Origin: Actinomycetales bacterium
Lineage (GTDB): Bacteria > Actinomycetota > Actinomycetes > Actinomycetales > Cellulomonadaceae
Assembly (NCBI GenBank): GCA_012514545.1
Contig: JAAZAC010000222.1
Coordinates: 1-10,068, forward strand
DNA: 10,068 bases
Direction of reading: 5' to 3'
Shown here: piece by piece, positions 1-5,380 of the stretch
Position numbering within the stretch: position 1 is the first letter of the stretch
Layout of the letters: each line of letters starts with the position of its first letter
Notes under the pieces: model-generated
Told to the model about the DNA's origin: nothing
Database searches by the model: none
What the model saw: the letters and a program-made list of their open reading frames with translations, nothing else
Position numbers and translations under genes: made by a program

Positions 1-701
1 ACGCGCCGGTCGCCGGGACGGTCGCCGGCCGCCCGCCCGTCGTCGCGCACGCCCCGTCGCGCCGCGCCACCAAGGGCACCGACATGATCCTCGCCGGGCT
101 GGAGGAGCTGCGCGCCCGGGGCGTGGCGTTCGAGCTCGACCTCGTCGAGGGCGTCCCGTACGCCGAGGCCCTCGCGCGCATGGCCCGCGCCGACGTCGTC
201 ATCGAGAAGCTGCTGGGCGGCGACGCCGGCATGACCTCGCTCGAGGCGATGGCCATGGGCAAGGTGGCCGTGGCGCGGATCCGGCCCGAGGTGCGCGCGC
301 ACGCGCCGGACGTGCCCGTCGTCGACGCCGACCCGACGACGTTCGTCGACGTCATGGCGGACCTCCTCGCCGCCCCGGAGCGGCTGGCGAGCCTCGGGAC
401 GCGCGGCCGCGAGCACGTCACCCGGCACCACGCGCCGGCCGTCGTCGCCGAGCGGCTGGTCGGGCTCTACCGGGTGCGCCGCCCGCACGCGCCCGTGGTG
501 CCGCCCGGCTGGACCGCGCCCGACATCGCGACCCGGCTGCACGACGCCGAGCGGCGGGTCGCCGAGCTCGAGGCCGAGAACCGGCGCCTGCGCCGGCGGC
601 TCGCGGCGGCGCGCCCCGACCTGCTCGCCCGCACCCTCGCGCGGCGCGCCGCGGCCCGGGGCGCCCGCCTGCGCGGGCGGCTGCGCGGGCGCGGGGACTG
701 A
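1..701 (+). CDS. Glycosyltransferase (GT-B fold, GT4-like), 5'-truncated, with C-terminal basic coiled coil
   Basis: The reading frame is open from the window edge, so the N-terminal part is missing; 232 residues are visible. Near the start is HAPSRRATKGTD (visible residues 16-27), the HxPS-(4)-KGT pattern found in the C-terminal Rossmann half of GT4-type glycosyltransferases. It is followed by the FELDLVEGVPYAEAL strand-helix segment and GMTSLEAMAMGK (about 77-87), which resembles the nucleotide-sugar-binding E-x-MA-x-GK region. Such enzymes move a sugar from an activated donor to a glycan or lipid acceptor. Residues about 177-202 form a heptad-like coiled coil (AERRVAELEAENRRLRRRL), and the last 40 residues are strongly Arg-rich. 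That tail may mediate oligomerisation or contact with membrane or acidic partners (inference). The gene converges on the DUF2469 gene 30 bp away and is not part of that operon. Donor and acceptor cannot be told. A methionine at base 84 lies inside the domain, so it is not the start. Confidence 0.8.
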   Translation, partial: APVAGTVAGRPPVVAHAPSRRATKGTDMILAGLEELRARGVAFELDLVEGVPYAEALARMARADVVIEKLLGGDAGMTSLEAMAMGKVAVARIRPEVRAHAPDVPVVDADPTTFVDVMADLLAAPERLASLGTRGREHVTRHHAPAVVAERLVGLYRVRRPHAPVVPPGWTAPDIATRLHDAERRVAELEAENRRLRRRLAAARPDLLARTLARRAAARGARLRGRLRGRGD

Positions 702-716
702 CCGTCCCGGACGGTC
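700..716. terminator. Short hairpin between convergent genes
   Basis: GACCGT (700-705) and ACGGTC (711-716) form a perfect 6-bp stem with the 5-nt loop CCCGG. It overlaps the stop codon of the glycosyltransferase gene and lies 16 bp from the stop of the minus-strand DUF2469 gene, so it could end transcripts from both sides. There is no T-tract on either strand, so intrinsic termination is uncertain. Confidence 0.35.
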
Positions 717-731
717 TCGCCGGCCGCGCCC

Positions 732-1055
732 TCAGCGGCGGAAGCCCCCGCCGTCCGGGAGGTCGAGCTCGGTCTTCGCGAGCTCCTCGACGTTGACGTC
801 CTTGAACGTGACGACCCGCACCGACTTCACGAACCGCGCGGACCGGTAGACGTCCCACACCCAGGCGTCGCCGAGCTGGAGCTCGAAGTACACCTCGCCG
901 GCCGCGGACCGCACCTGGAGGTCCACGTGGTTCGCCAGGTAGAACCGCCGCTCGGTCTCGACGACGTAGGCGAACAGGTTCACGACGTCGCGGTACTCGC
1001 GGTACAGCGCGAGCTCCATCTCCGTCTCGTAGTTCTCGAGGTCCTCCGCGCTCAC
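732..1055 (-). CDS. DUF2469 family conserved actinobacterial protein
   Basis: A 107-residue acidic protein that matches the DUF2469 family along its whole length: SAEDLENYETEMELALYREY at the N-terminus, VETERRFYLANHVDLQVRS in the middle and AWVWDVYRSARFVKSVRVVT followed by FKDVNVEEL at the end. The family is conserved in actinobacteria, usually directly after rnhB, and its function is unknown to me. No signal peptide or membrane segment is visible, so it is probably cytoplasmic. I chose the GTG at 1053-1055 because family members begin (M)SAEDLE and because it makes a GTGA overlap with the rnhB stop, suggesting translational coupling. An in-frame ATG at 1073 would add six residues (MGDDGL) inside the rnhB 3' end and has no good Shine-Dalgarno. 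The downstream neighbour is a convergent glycosyltransferase rather than the yraN–comM–dprA genes that often follow in actinobacteria. Confidence 0.9.
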   Translation of the reverse strand: MSAEDLENYETEMELALYREYRDVVNLFAYVVETERRFYLANHVDLQVRSAAGEVYFELQLGDAWVWDVYRSARFVKSVRVVTFKDVNVEELAKTELDLPDGGGFRR

Positions 1056-1855
1056 GAGTCCATCATCGCCCATCGCTCGTCGGGTCCCGGGGCGTCGGCC
1101 GGCGACCCCTCGGCCGCCGCCCCCTCGGCCGCCGCCTCCTCGGCCGCCGCCTCCTCGGCCAGCGGCAGCCGCCAGCTGCGCCGGTGGAGCGGCGTCGGCC
1201 CCAGCGCGCGCAGCGCGTCGAGGTGCTCCGGCGCCCCGTAGCCCTTGTTCTCCGCCCACCCGTAGTCGGGGTGGCGCTCGTGCAGCTCGGTCATCAGCGC
1301 GTCCCGCGTGCACTTGGCGAGGATGCTCGCGGCGGCGACGGACGCGCAGGCGCGGTCGGCCTTGACCCGCGTGCGCACGGCGACGCCGTCGAGGTGCGCG
1401 TACCCGTCGCACTCGGCGCGCGCGGCGACCGCGACCTCGTCGTCGCCGAGCTCGAACAGCCCGGGCTGGCGCGGGGCGCTCAGCCAGTCGTGCGAGCCGT
1501 CGAGGAGCACGACGTCGGGCACCGTGCCCAGCGCGGCCAGCGCCCGCCGGCCGGCGAGCCGGAGCGCCGCCACGATGCCGAGCGCGTCGATCTCCGCCGG
1601 GCTCGCGTGGCCGACGGCCCGCGCCAGACCCCAGCGGCCCAGGGCCGGCAGCAGGCGCTCGCGCGCGAGCGGCGTGAGGAGCTTGGAGTCGGCGACGCCC
1701 TTCGGGCACGCCCGCGTGCCGAGGTCCACGGCCACCGCGCCGACCGTGACGGGGCCGGCCAGCGCGCCGCGGCCCACCTCGTCCATGCCGACGACGAGCC
1801 GCGCCCCCGCGCGCAGCAGGGCCCGCTCGTGGCGCAGGTCGGGACGCGGCGGCAT
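1052..1855 (-). CDS. rnhB: Ribonuclease HII
   Basis: A 267-residue RNase HII, which cuts RNA in RNA:DNA hybrids and starts removal of ribonucleotides misincorporated in DNA. The active-site motif GMDEVGRGALAGP is at residues 23-35, with acidic pair D25/E26. The other catalytic aspartates are D119 (VLLDGSHDW) and D167 (VKADRACASVAAASILAK). HPDYGWAENKGYG and the C-terminal HRRSW segment are also typical. Between D119 and K165 there is an extra loop of roughly 20 residues rich in acidic and alanine residues. After the core comes a low-complexity tail (EEAAAEEAAAEGAAAEG, then SPADAPGPD) encoded by a 15-bp tandem repeat; it is probably disordered and not needed for catalysis (inference). The ATG lies 10 bp after the lepB stop, with a GTGAGGT Shine-Dalgarno overlapping that stop. 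Its own stop overlaps the DUF2469 GTG start. Confidence 0.96.
   Translation of the reverse strand: MPPRPDLRHERALLRAGARLVVGMDEVGRGALAGPVTVGAVAVDLGTRACPKGVADSKLLTPLARERLLPALGRWGLARAVGHASPAEIDALGIVAALRLAGRRALAALGTVPDVVLLDGSHDWLSAPRQPGLFELGDDEVAVAARAECDGYAHLDGVAVRTRVKADRACASVAAASILAKCTRDALMTELHERHPDYGWAENKGYGAPEHLDALRALGPTPLHRRSWRLPLAEEAAAEEAAAEGAAAEGSPADAPGPDERWAMMDS
1107..1160 (-). repeat. 15-bp tandem repeat in the 3' end of rnhB
   Basis: The unit (c/t)cctcggccgccgcc occurs at 1107-1121, 1122-1136 and 1137-1151, with a partial fourth copy at 1152-1160. Copies differ only at the first base. In frame on the minus strand it encodes repeated Glu-(Glu/Gly)-Ala-Ala-Ala, giving the acidic alanine tail of RNase HII. 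The 15-bp period keeps the frame, so copy number may vary between strains without breaking the gene. Confidence 0.9.
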
Positions 1856-1865
1856 CAGAGGGACC

Positions 1866-2609
1866 TCACGGCACGTCGGCGAAGGTCGCGCCCGGGTTGC
1901 GGAGCACGGTGGCGCGGTCGAGCGGCCAGATGGTCACCTGGGCCACGCCGACGACGTTGCGCAGCGGGATCGCGCCCCCGCCCGGGTCGCCCAGGTGGAA
2001 GCGGGAGTCCTGGGAGTTCGCGCGGTTGTCCCCCATCACCCACAGGTGGCCCTCGGGGACGACGGCGGAGAACTCGACCTCGCTCGGCCGCACGCCCGGG
2101 CGCAGGTACGGCTCGTCCAGCGGCACGCCCGCGACCGTCACGCGCCCCTGCGCGTCGCAGCAGGCGACGGTGTCCCCGGGCAGCGCGATGACCCGCTTGA
2201 TGAGGTGCTCGCCCGAGTCCTGCGGCATGAGGCCGACGAACGTCAGCGCGTCGGCGAGCGCGCCGCGCACCCCGCCGGGGCCGGGGGCCTGCGGCTCGAG
2301 CCAGCCACCCGGGTCCTTGAAGACGACGACGTCGCCCCGGTGCACGTCGAGCGGGCCCGGGGCCAGCTTCGACACGAGCACCCGGTCACCGACGGCGAGC
2401 GTGTCCTCCATCGACCCCGTGGGGATGAAGAAGGACTGCACGAGGAAAGTCTTGATGAGCATCGACAGCACGAGGGCGCTGACGACGACGATCGCCGTCT
2501 CCTTCAGCCACGCCCCGAGCCGCCCGCGCCGCGACCGACGGACCGGCCGCCCGGGCGCCCCCCGGTCGACCGCCTCGTCTCCTGCCGCCACGCGCGTCAC
2601 GCCCTCCAC
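1866..2609 (-). CDS. lepB: Signal peptidase I
   Basis: A 247-residue type I signal peptidase, the membrane serine protease that removes signal peptides from exported proteins. A basic cytoplasmic N-terminus (RRSRRGR, 24-30) precedes one membrane helix (about 38-57). The catalytic serine is S66 in FFIPTGSMEDTL and the general-base lysine is K138 in HLIKRVIALPGD. The box-E motif MGDNRANSQDSR is at 192-203. An insertion of about 25 residues (about 101-127, rich in Gly and Pro) lies between the two catalytic boxes, as in many actinobacterial forms. The start is uncertain. GTG at 2609 gives the longest form, but GTG at 2591 lies 8 nt after GGAGGG and looks better placed, giving 241 residues. The gene follows rplS by 72 bp and precedes rnhB by 10 bp, so lepB, rnhB and DUF2469 probably form one transcript. 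Confidence 0.95.
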   Translation of the reverse strand: MEGVTRVAAGDEAVDRGAPGRPVRRSRRGRLGAWLKETAIVVVSALVLSMLIKTFLVQSFFIPTGSMEDTLAVGDRVLVSKLAPGPLDVHRGDVVVFKDPGGWLEPQAPGPGGVRGALADALTFVGLMPQDSGEHLIKRVIALPGDTVACCDAQGRVTVAGVPLDEPYLRPGVRPSEVEFSAVVPEGHLWVMGDNRANSQDSRFHLGDPGGGAIPLRNVVGVAQVTIWPLDRATVLRNPGATFADVP

Positions 2610-2650
2610 CCTGCCACGCCGACGCCGGCCCGCCGCGCCGACACGGACGC

Positions 2651-2683
2651 GACGGCCGGCCGAACCCGCGGTGCCCGGCCGTC
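2651..2683 (-). terminator. Hairpin after rplS
   Basis: GACGGCCGG (2651-2659) and CCGGCCGTC (2675-2683) are perfect 9-bp inverted arms around a 15-nt loop. The 5' arm on the minus strand begins within the rplS stop codon. No U-tract follows, as is common for putative terminators in high-GC actinobacteria. It may end or attenuate the rplS transcript before lepB, or protect the rplS mRNA 3' end. Confidence 0.5.
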
Positions 2684-3038
2684 AGTGGGCGGTGCTCTCG
2701 CGCTTCTCCTTGATCTTCGCCTTCTTGCCGCGCAGCGAGCGCAGGTAGTACAGCTTCGCGCGGCGCACGTCACCGCGGGTGACGACCTCGATCGAGTCGA
2801 CGGTGGGCGAGTGCAGCGGGAAGGTCCGCTCGACGCCGACGCCGAAGCTGATCTTCCGCACGGTGAAGGTCTCGCGCACGCCGCCGCCGGAGCGAGCGAT
2901 CACGACGCCCTGGAACGCCTGGATGCGGGAGCGGTTGCCCTCGACGACCTTGACGTTCACCTTGACGGTGTCGCCGGGACGGAAGTCGGGGACGTCGTCA
3001 CGCAGCGAAGCCGCATCGACGGAGTCGAGGATGTTCAT
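2682..3038 (-). CDS. rplS: 50S ribosomal protein L19 (bL19)
   Basis: A 118-residue bL19, the large-subunit protein at the 30S-50S interface. Its length is normal for the family. Diagnostic segments are MNILDSVDAASLRDDVPDFR, GDTVKVNVKVVEGNRSRIQA followed by FQGVVIARSGGGVRETFTVR, and the basic C-terminus RRAKLYYLRSLRGKKAKIKE. The ATG at 3036-3038 gives the expected family N-terminus. The Shine-Dalgarno region is gcgaggaa, about 10 nt upstream. The gene lies 146 bp after trmD, the classical trmD-rplS order. That spacer is highly structured and is described separately as a candidate regulatory leader. A hairpin overlaps the stop codon. Codon use (AAG, CGC, GTC, CTC) is typical of a highly expressed gene in this genome. 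Confidence 0.98.
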   Translation of the reverse strand: MNILDSVDAASLRDDVPDFRPGDTVKVNVKVVEGNRSRIQAFQGVVIARSGGGVRETFTVRKISFGVGVERTFPLHSPTVDSIEVVTRGDVRRAKLYYLRSLRGKKAKIKEKRESTAH

Positions 3039-3082
3039 GGTCGTCGCTTCCTCGCCCTGCCACAGGTCAGCGCGTCGCTCAT
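3035..3082 (-). other. Possible 15-codon upstream ORF ending in an ATGA overlap with the rplS start
   Basis: An ATG at 3080-3082 opens a frame coding MSDALTCGRARKRRP. Its TGA stop (3035-3037) overlaps the rplS ATG (3036-3038) as ATGA, the arrangement expected for translational coupling. Four of the last seven codons are the rarer Arg codons AGG, AGG, CGA and CGA. No convincing Shine-Dalgarno precedes the ATG, and the AGG codons are also part of the purine-rich rplS Shine-Dalgarno region, so the frame may be accidental. It is listed because of its exact overlap and its position inside the structured leader. Confidence 0.25.
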
Positions 3083-3197
3083 GCAGCCGCGCGGGGCGGG
3101 CTGCCGGGTCGGATCGTCCACGGTCGCGTCACGGGCCGGGACGCCTCCCCTGTGGCAGAGGCGCGGCCGACGCACACCGGCGGATCAGTCTGCCACA
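3039..3197 (-). promoter_or_regulatory. Structured leader of rplS with alternative pairings (candidate bL19 autoregulatory leader)
   Basis: On the minus strand, segment B (3159-3149, TCTGCCACAGG) can pair in two ways. It matches segment A, TGTGGCAGA (3197-3189, the last codons of trmD), over 9 perfect bp. It also matches segment C, CCTGTGGCAG (3066-3057), over 10 perfect bp. The two pairings exclude each other. B:C encloses two local hairpins: GCGTC/GACGC (3126-3130 with 3140-3144) and GCAGCC/GGCTGC (3083-3088 with 3099-3104). The result is a three-way-junction shape. Segment C directly abuts the Shine-Dalgarno region (about 3048-3056). Ribosomal-protein leaders for L19 are known in other phyla; whether this belongs to a described class I cannot tell. 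I see no clear -35/-10 promoter in the spacer. Confidence 0.55.
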
Positions 3198-4003
3198 CCG
3201 CGGGCGTCGGTCTCGACTTCGCCCTCCCGCACCACGCGGTCCGTCACCGTCCAGCCGAGGCCGCGCAGCACCTCGCGGTCGTGCGCGTCGAGCGTCGCGG
3301 GGTCGAGGCGCGCCAGCAGGTCCGGGCGCACGGCCGCCGTGCGCTCGAGCGCCCGGTCCCGCCGCCAGCGCGCGATCCGGGCGTGGTGGCCGGAGAGCAG
3401 CACCTCCGGCGCCGCGAGGTCCCGCCACACGGGCGGGCGGGTGTACACGGGGTACTCGAGGAGCCCGGAGGCCCCGTGGGACTCCTCGGCGAGCGACTCC
3501 GGGTTGCCGAGCACCCCGGGCAGGAGCCGCGCGACCGCCTCGACGACGACGAGCGCCGCCACCTCCCCGCCGTTGAGCACGTAGTCGCCGATCGACAGCT
3601 CGTGCACCCGCACGCCGCGGGCCCGGTAGTGCTCCGCGACGCGCGCGTCGACGCCCTCGTAGCGGCCGCACGCGACGACGAGGTGCGCCCGCGTGGCGAG
3701 CTCCTCCGCGAGGCGCTGCGTGAACGGCACCCCGGCGGGCGTCGGCAGCACGAGGTCGACGTCGGGGTCCTCGCCCGCGGGCAGCAGCGCGTCGAGCGCC
3801 TCGCCCCACACGTCCGGGCGCATGACCATGCCCGCCCCGCCGCCCAGCGGCGTGTCGTCGACCGTCCGGTGCCGGTCGTGCGCCCAGTCGCGCAGGTCGT
3901 GCACTCGCAGGTCGAGCACGCCCGCCTGCCGCGCCTTGCCGACGAGGGACAGCTCCAGCGGCGCGAGGTACTCGGGGAAGATCGTGACGACGTCGACGCG
4001 CAC
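3185..4003 (-). CDS. trmD: tRNA (guanine-N1-)-methyltransferase TrmD
   Basis: A 272-residue SPOUT-class methyltransferase that uses S-adenosylmethionine to make m1G37 next to the anticodon, preventing +1 frameshifting. The N-terminus RVDVVTIFPEYLAPL and the segment DWAHDRHRTVDDTPLGGGAG (39-58) are typical. The trefoil-knot SAM-binding loops are CGRYEGVD (112-119) and SIGDYVLNGGE (137-147). R159 (ARLLPGVLGN) matches the catalytic arginine R154 of E. coli. The residue aligned with catalytic Asp169 of E. coli appears to be E174 in LAEESHGASGLLEYP, a conservative change. YTRPPVWR and LLSGHHARIARWRR complete the C-terminal domain. The GTG start at 4001-4003 lies 3 bp after the rimM stop and is preceded by GAGGG, so it is translationally coupled to rimM. 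The last codons also form one arm of an alternative hairpin with the rplS leader. Confidence 0.97.
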   Translation of the reverse strand: MRVDVVTIFPEYLAPLELSLVGKARQAGVLDLRVHDLRDWAHDRHRTVDDTPLGGGAGMVMRPDVWGEALDALLPAGEDPDVDLVLPTPAGVPFTQRLAEELATRAHLVVACGRYEGVDARVAEHYRARGVRVHELSIGDYVLNGGEVAALVVVEAVARLLPGVLGNPESLAEESHGASGLLEYPVYTRPPVWRDLAAPEVLLSGHHARIARWRRDRALERTAAVRPDLLARLDPATLDAHDREVLRGLGWTVTDRVVREGEVETDARGVAD

Positions 4004-4006
4004 GGC

Positions 4007-4570
4007 TCAGCCCTCGCCGTCGTCCGGCGCGGGGCCGGCGCCCGGCTCGTCGACGAGCGCGGCGTCGGCGTCGGCGGCCAGCAGCCCGGCGGGCGGGTCG
4101 AGCACCACGCGGCCGCCGCGCGGGTCCACGACGGGCACGATGGCGCGGACGAAGGGCACGAGCGTCGTCGCGCCGTCGGTCTCCCGCACGACGAGCACGT
4201 CCTGGGCCGGCAGGTGCTCCAGCCCGACGACCTCCCCGACGACCCGCCCGTCGGCGAGCTCCGCCCGCAGCCCGACGAGCTCGTGGCGGTACCACGCGTC
4301 CTCCTCGTCGGACGGGCCGACCTCGACGACGAGGTCGACGCCCCGCAGCCGCTCGGCCGCCGTGCGGTCGGCGACCTCCCGGAAGGTCACGTACCAGCGG
4401 CCCGCCTGGGTGCGCGTGCGCGCGACCGTGAGCGGCCCGACGTCGGGCGGGGACGTGGCGAGCACGGCGCCGACGGCGAGGCGCTCGTCGGGCGACTCCG
4501 TGCGGACGTCGAGGGCGACCTCGCCGCGCAGGCCGTGCGCGCGGCCGACCGTCGCGACGACGAGCTCCAT
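4007..4570 (-). CDS. rimM: 16S rRNA processing / ribosome maturation factor RimM
   Basis: A 187-residue RimM, an assembly factor that binds uS19 and helps mature the 30S head domain. The N-terminal RimM barrel begins MELVVATVGRAHGLRGEVAL with the conserved GRAHGLRGEV motif (residues 9-18). The PRC-barrel half follows from about residue 92 (DAWYRHELVGL, GRVVGEVVGLEHLPAQDVLVV, LVPFVRAIVPVVD). The last 30 residues form an acidic, alanine-rich and probably disordered tail (ending PAPDDGEG). The ATG at 4568-4570 was chosen because the family begins at this point and GGAGGGAGGA sits just upstream; a longer frame to 4621 would read through that Shine-Dalgarno and a repeat. It is 3 bp from trmD and 109 bp from khpA, with a strong hairpin in the latter gap. 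Confidence 0.95.
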   Translation of the reverse strand: MELVVATVGRAHGLRGEVALDVRTESPDERLAVGAVLATSPPDVGPLTVARTRTQAGRWYVTFREVADRTAAERLRGVDLVVEVGPSDEEDAWYRHELVGLRAELADGRVVGEVVGLEHLPAQDVLVVRETDGATTLVPFVRAIVPVVDPRGGRVVLDPPAGLLAADADAALVDEPGAGPAPDDGEG

Positions 4571-4595
4571 GGGTCCTCCCTCCGGTGGGCCGAGC

Positions 4596-4634
4596 CCCGG
4601 GCACGACCACGGCCCGGGCACGACGACGGCCCGG
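4596..4634. repeat. 17-bp tandem duplication upstream of rimM
   Basis: CCCGGGCACGACCACGG (4596-4612) is followed directly by CCCGGGCACGACGACGG (4613-4629), 16 of 17 identical, and by a partial third copy CCCGG (4630-4634). The end of the second copy forms part of the left arm of the neighbouring 15-bp hairpin. The first copy can pair with the right arm over only about 9 bp, which offers a weaker alternative hairpin. Confidence 0.85.
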
Positions 4635-4659
4635 CCCCAGGGTAGGGGCCGGGCCGTCG
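4624..4659 (-). terminator. Perfect 15-bp GC-rich hairpin between khpA and rimM
   Basis: CGACGGCCCGGCCCC (4624-4638) and GGGGCCGGGCCGTCG (4645-4659) are exactly complementary around the 6-nt loop AGGGTA. The structure starts 20 nt after the khpA stop. No U-tract follows on the minus strand. It is the most stable simple hairpin I found in the window. It probably ends or attenuates the rpsP–khpA transcript so that the ribosomal gene outproduces rimM–trmD (inference). The loop reads TACCCT on the minus strand, which resembles a -10 hexamer, but there is no matching -35. Confidence 0.65.
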
Positions 4660-4679
4660 GTGGCGTACGACGGGCCGCG

Positions 4680-4916
4680 TCAGCGCTGGTCGGCGTCCAG
4701 CACGTCGACCCGGACGGGGCCGTGCGACAGCGCGCCGATCACCGTGCGCAGCGCACGCGCGGTGCGTCCGCCGCGGCCGATGACGCGCCCGAGGTCGTCG
4801 GGGTGCACCCGGACCTGGAGGAGCTGGCCGCGACGCAGGCTCCGCGCGCTCACGCGCACGTCGTCCGGATGGTCGACGATGCCCCGGACCAGGTGGTCGA
4901 GCGCGTCGGCGAGCAT
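4680..4916 (-). CDS. khpA: KH-domain RNA-binding protein KhpA
   Basis: A 78-residue single KH-domain protein (YlqC/KhpA family). The core segment QVRVHPDDLGRVIGRGGRTA contains the G-x-x-G RNA-binding loop G47-R-G-G50, followed by the helix TARALRTVI. The N-terminus MLADALDHLVRGIVDHPDDVRV is typical of the family. KhpA binds RNA broadly, often as a partner of KhpB/Jag, and affects cell division and RNA metabolism in Gram-positive bacteria; its role in actinobacteria is less clear. Its place between rpsP and rimM is the conserved one. The ATG overlaps the rpsP stop as TGATG, with GGAGGAG about 8 nt upstream inside rpsP, so its translation is coupled to S16. Confidence 0.93.
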   Translation of the reverse strand: MLADALDHLVRGIVDHPDDVRVSARSLRRGQLLQVRVHPDDLGRVIGRGGRTARALRTVIGALSHGPVRVDVLDADQR

Positions 4917-5380
4917 CAGGCCTGCTCCTCCGCGGCGGCCTCGGCAGGCTCGGCGGTCTCGGCCTCGGCGGGCGCCTCGGCGTCGGCGGCGGGCTCGGAA
5001 GCCTTCTCGCGCGCGGCGGAGGCCTTCGCCTTGGCCTTCTCGGCCGCGTCGGCGGCGGCCTTCACCGCGGCCGCGGCGTCGTGGCCGCCGGACTTCGTGC
5101 GGAGCGTGCCCTCGGCACCGGGCAGGCCCTTGAACTTCTGCCAGTCACCGGTGATCTTCAGCAGGGCGAGGACCTGCTCGGTCGGCTGCGCGCCGACGCC
5201 GAGCCAGTACTGCGCCCGCTCCGAGTCGACCTCGATGAGCGACGGCTCCTCGGTCGGGTGGTACTTGCCGATCTCCTCGATCACCCGACCGTCGCGCTTG
5301 GTGCGCGAGTCGGCGACGACGATGCGGTAGTACGGCGCCCGGATCTTGCCGAGGCGCTTGAGGCGGATCTTGACGGCCAC
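4916..5380 (-). CDS. rpsP: 30S ribosomal protein S16 (bS16) with Ala/Glu/Lys-rich tail
   Basis: A 154-residue bS16, a small-subunit body protein needed for 30S assembly. The core (residues 1 to about 85) begins MAVKIRLKRLGKIRAPYYRI and continues VVADSRTKRDGRVIEEIGKY, HPTEEPSLIEVDSERAQYWL, and GVGAQPTEQVLALLKITGDW. Residues about 95-154 are an extension first rich in Ala and Lys (AAAAVKAAADAAEKAKAKAS), then in Ala and Glu to the C-terminus. Tails of this kind are usual in actinobacterial S16 and absent from the ~80-residue E. coli form. The start is GTG at 5378-5380, which gives the canonical N-terminus; AGGAG lies 11 nt upstream. It is the first gene of the rpsP–khpA unit and overlaps khpA by one base. 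Confidence 0.97.
   Translation of the reverse strand: MAVKIRLKRLGKIRAPYYRIVVADSRTKRDGRVIEEIGKYHPTEEPSLIEVDSERAQYWLGVGAQPTEQVLALLKITGDWQKFKGLPGAEGTLRTKSGGHDAAAAVKAAADAAEKAKAKASAAREKASEPAADAEAPAEAETAEPAEAAAEEQA

Noticed and set aside
1308..3584. Plus-strand 758-codon open frame
   Set aside because: It runs antisense to rnhB, lepB and rplS, which have clear motifs. The translation is Arg/Ala/Pro/Ser-rich without domains, as expected from GC-rich shadow frames.
3129..4610. Minus-strand 493-codon open frame overlapping trmD and rimM
   Set aside because: Same strand but a different frame from two well-supported genes, with an Arg/Ala/Gly-rich translation typical of an out-of-frame reading.
4571..4621. 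Longer RimM N-terminus (17 extra residues)
   Set aside because: The extension would translate through a strong Shine-Dalgarno and the 17-bp repeat. Family similarity begins at the ATG at 4570.
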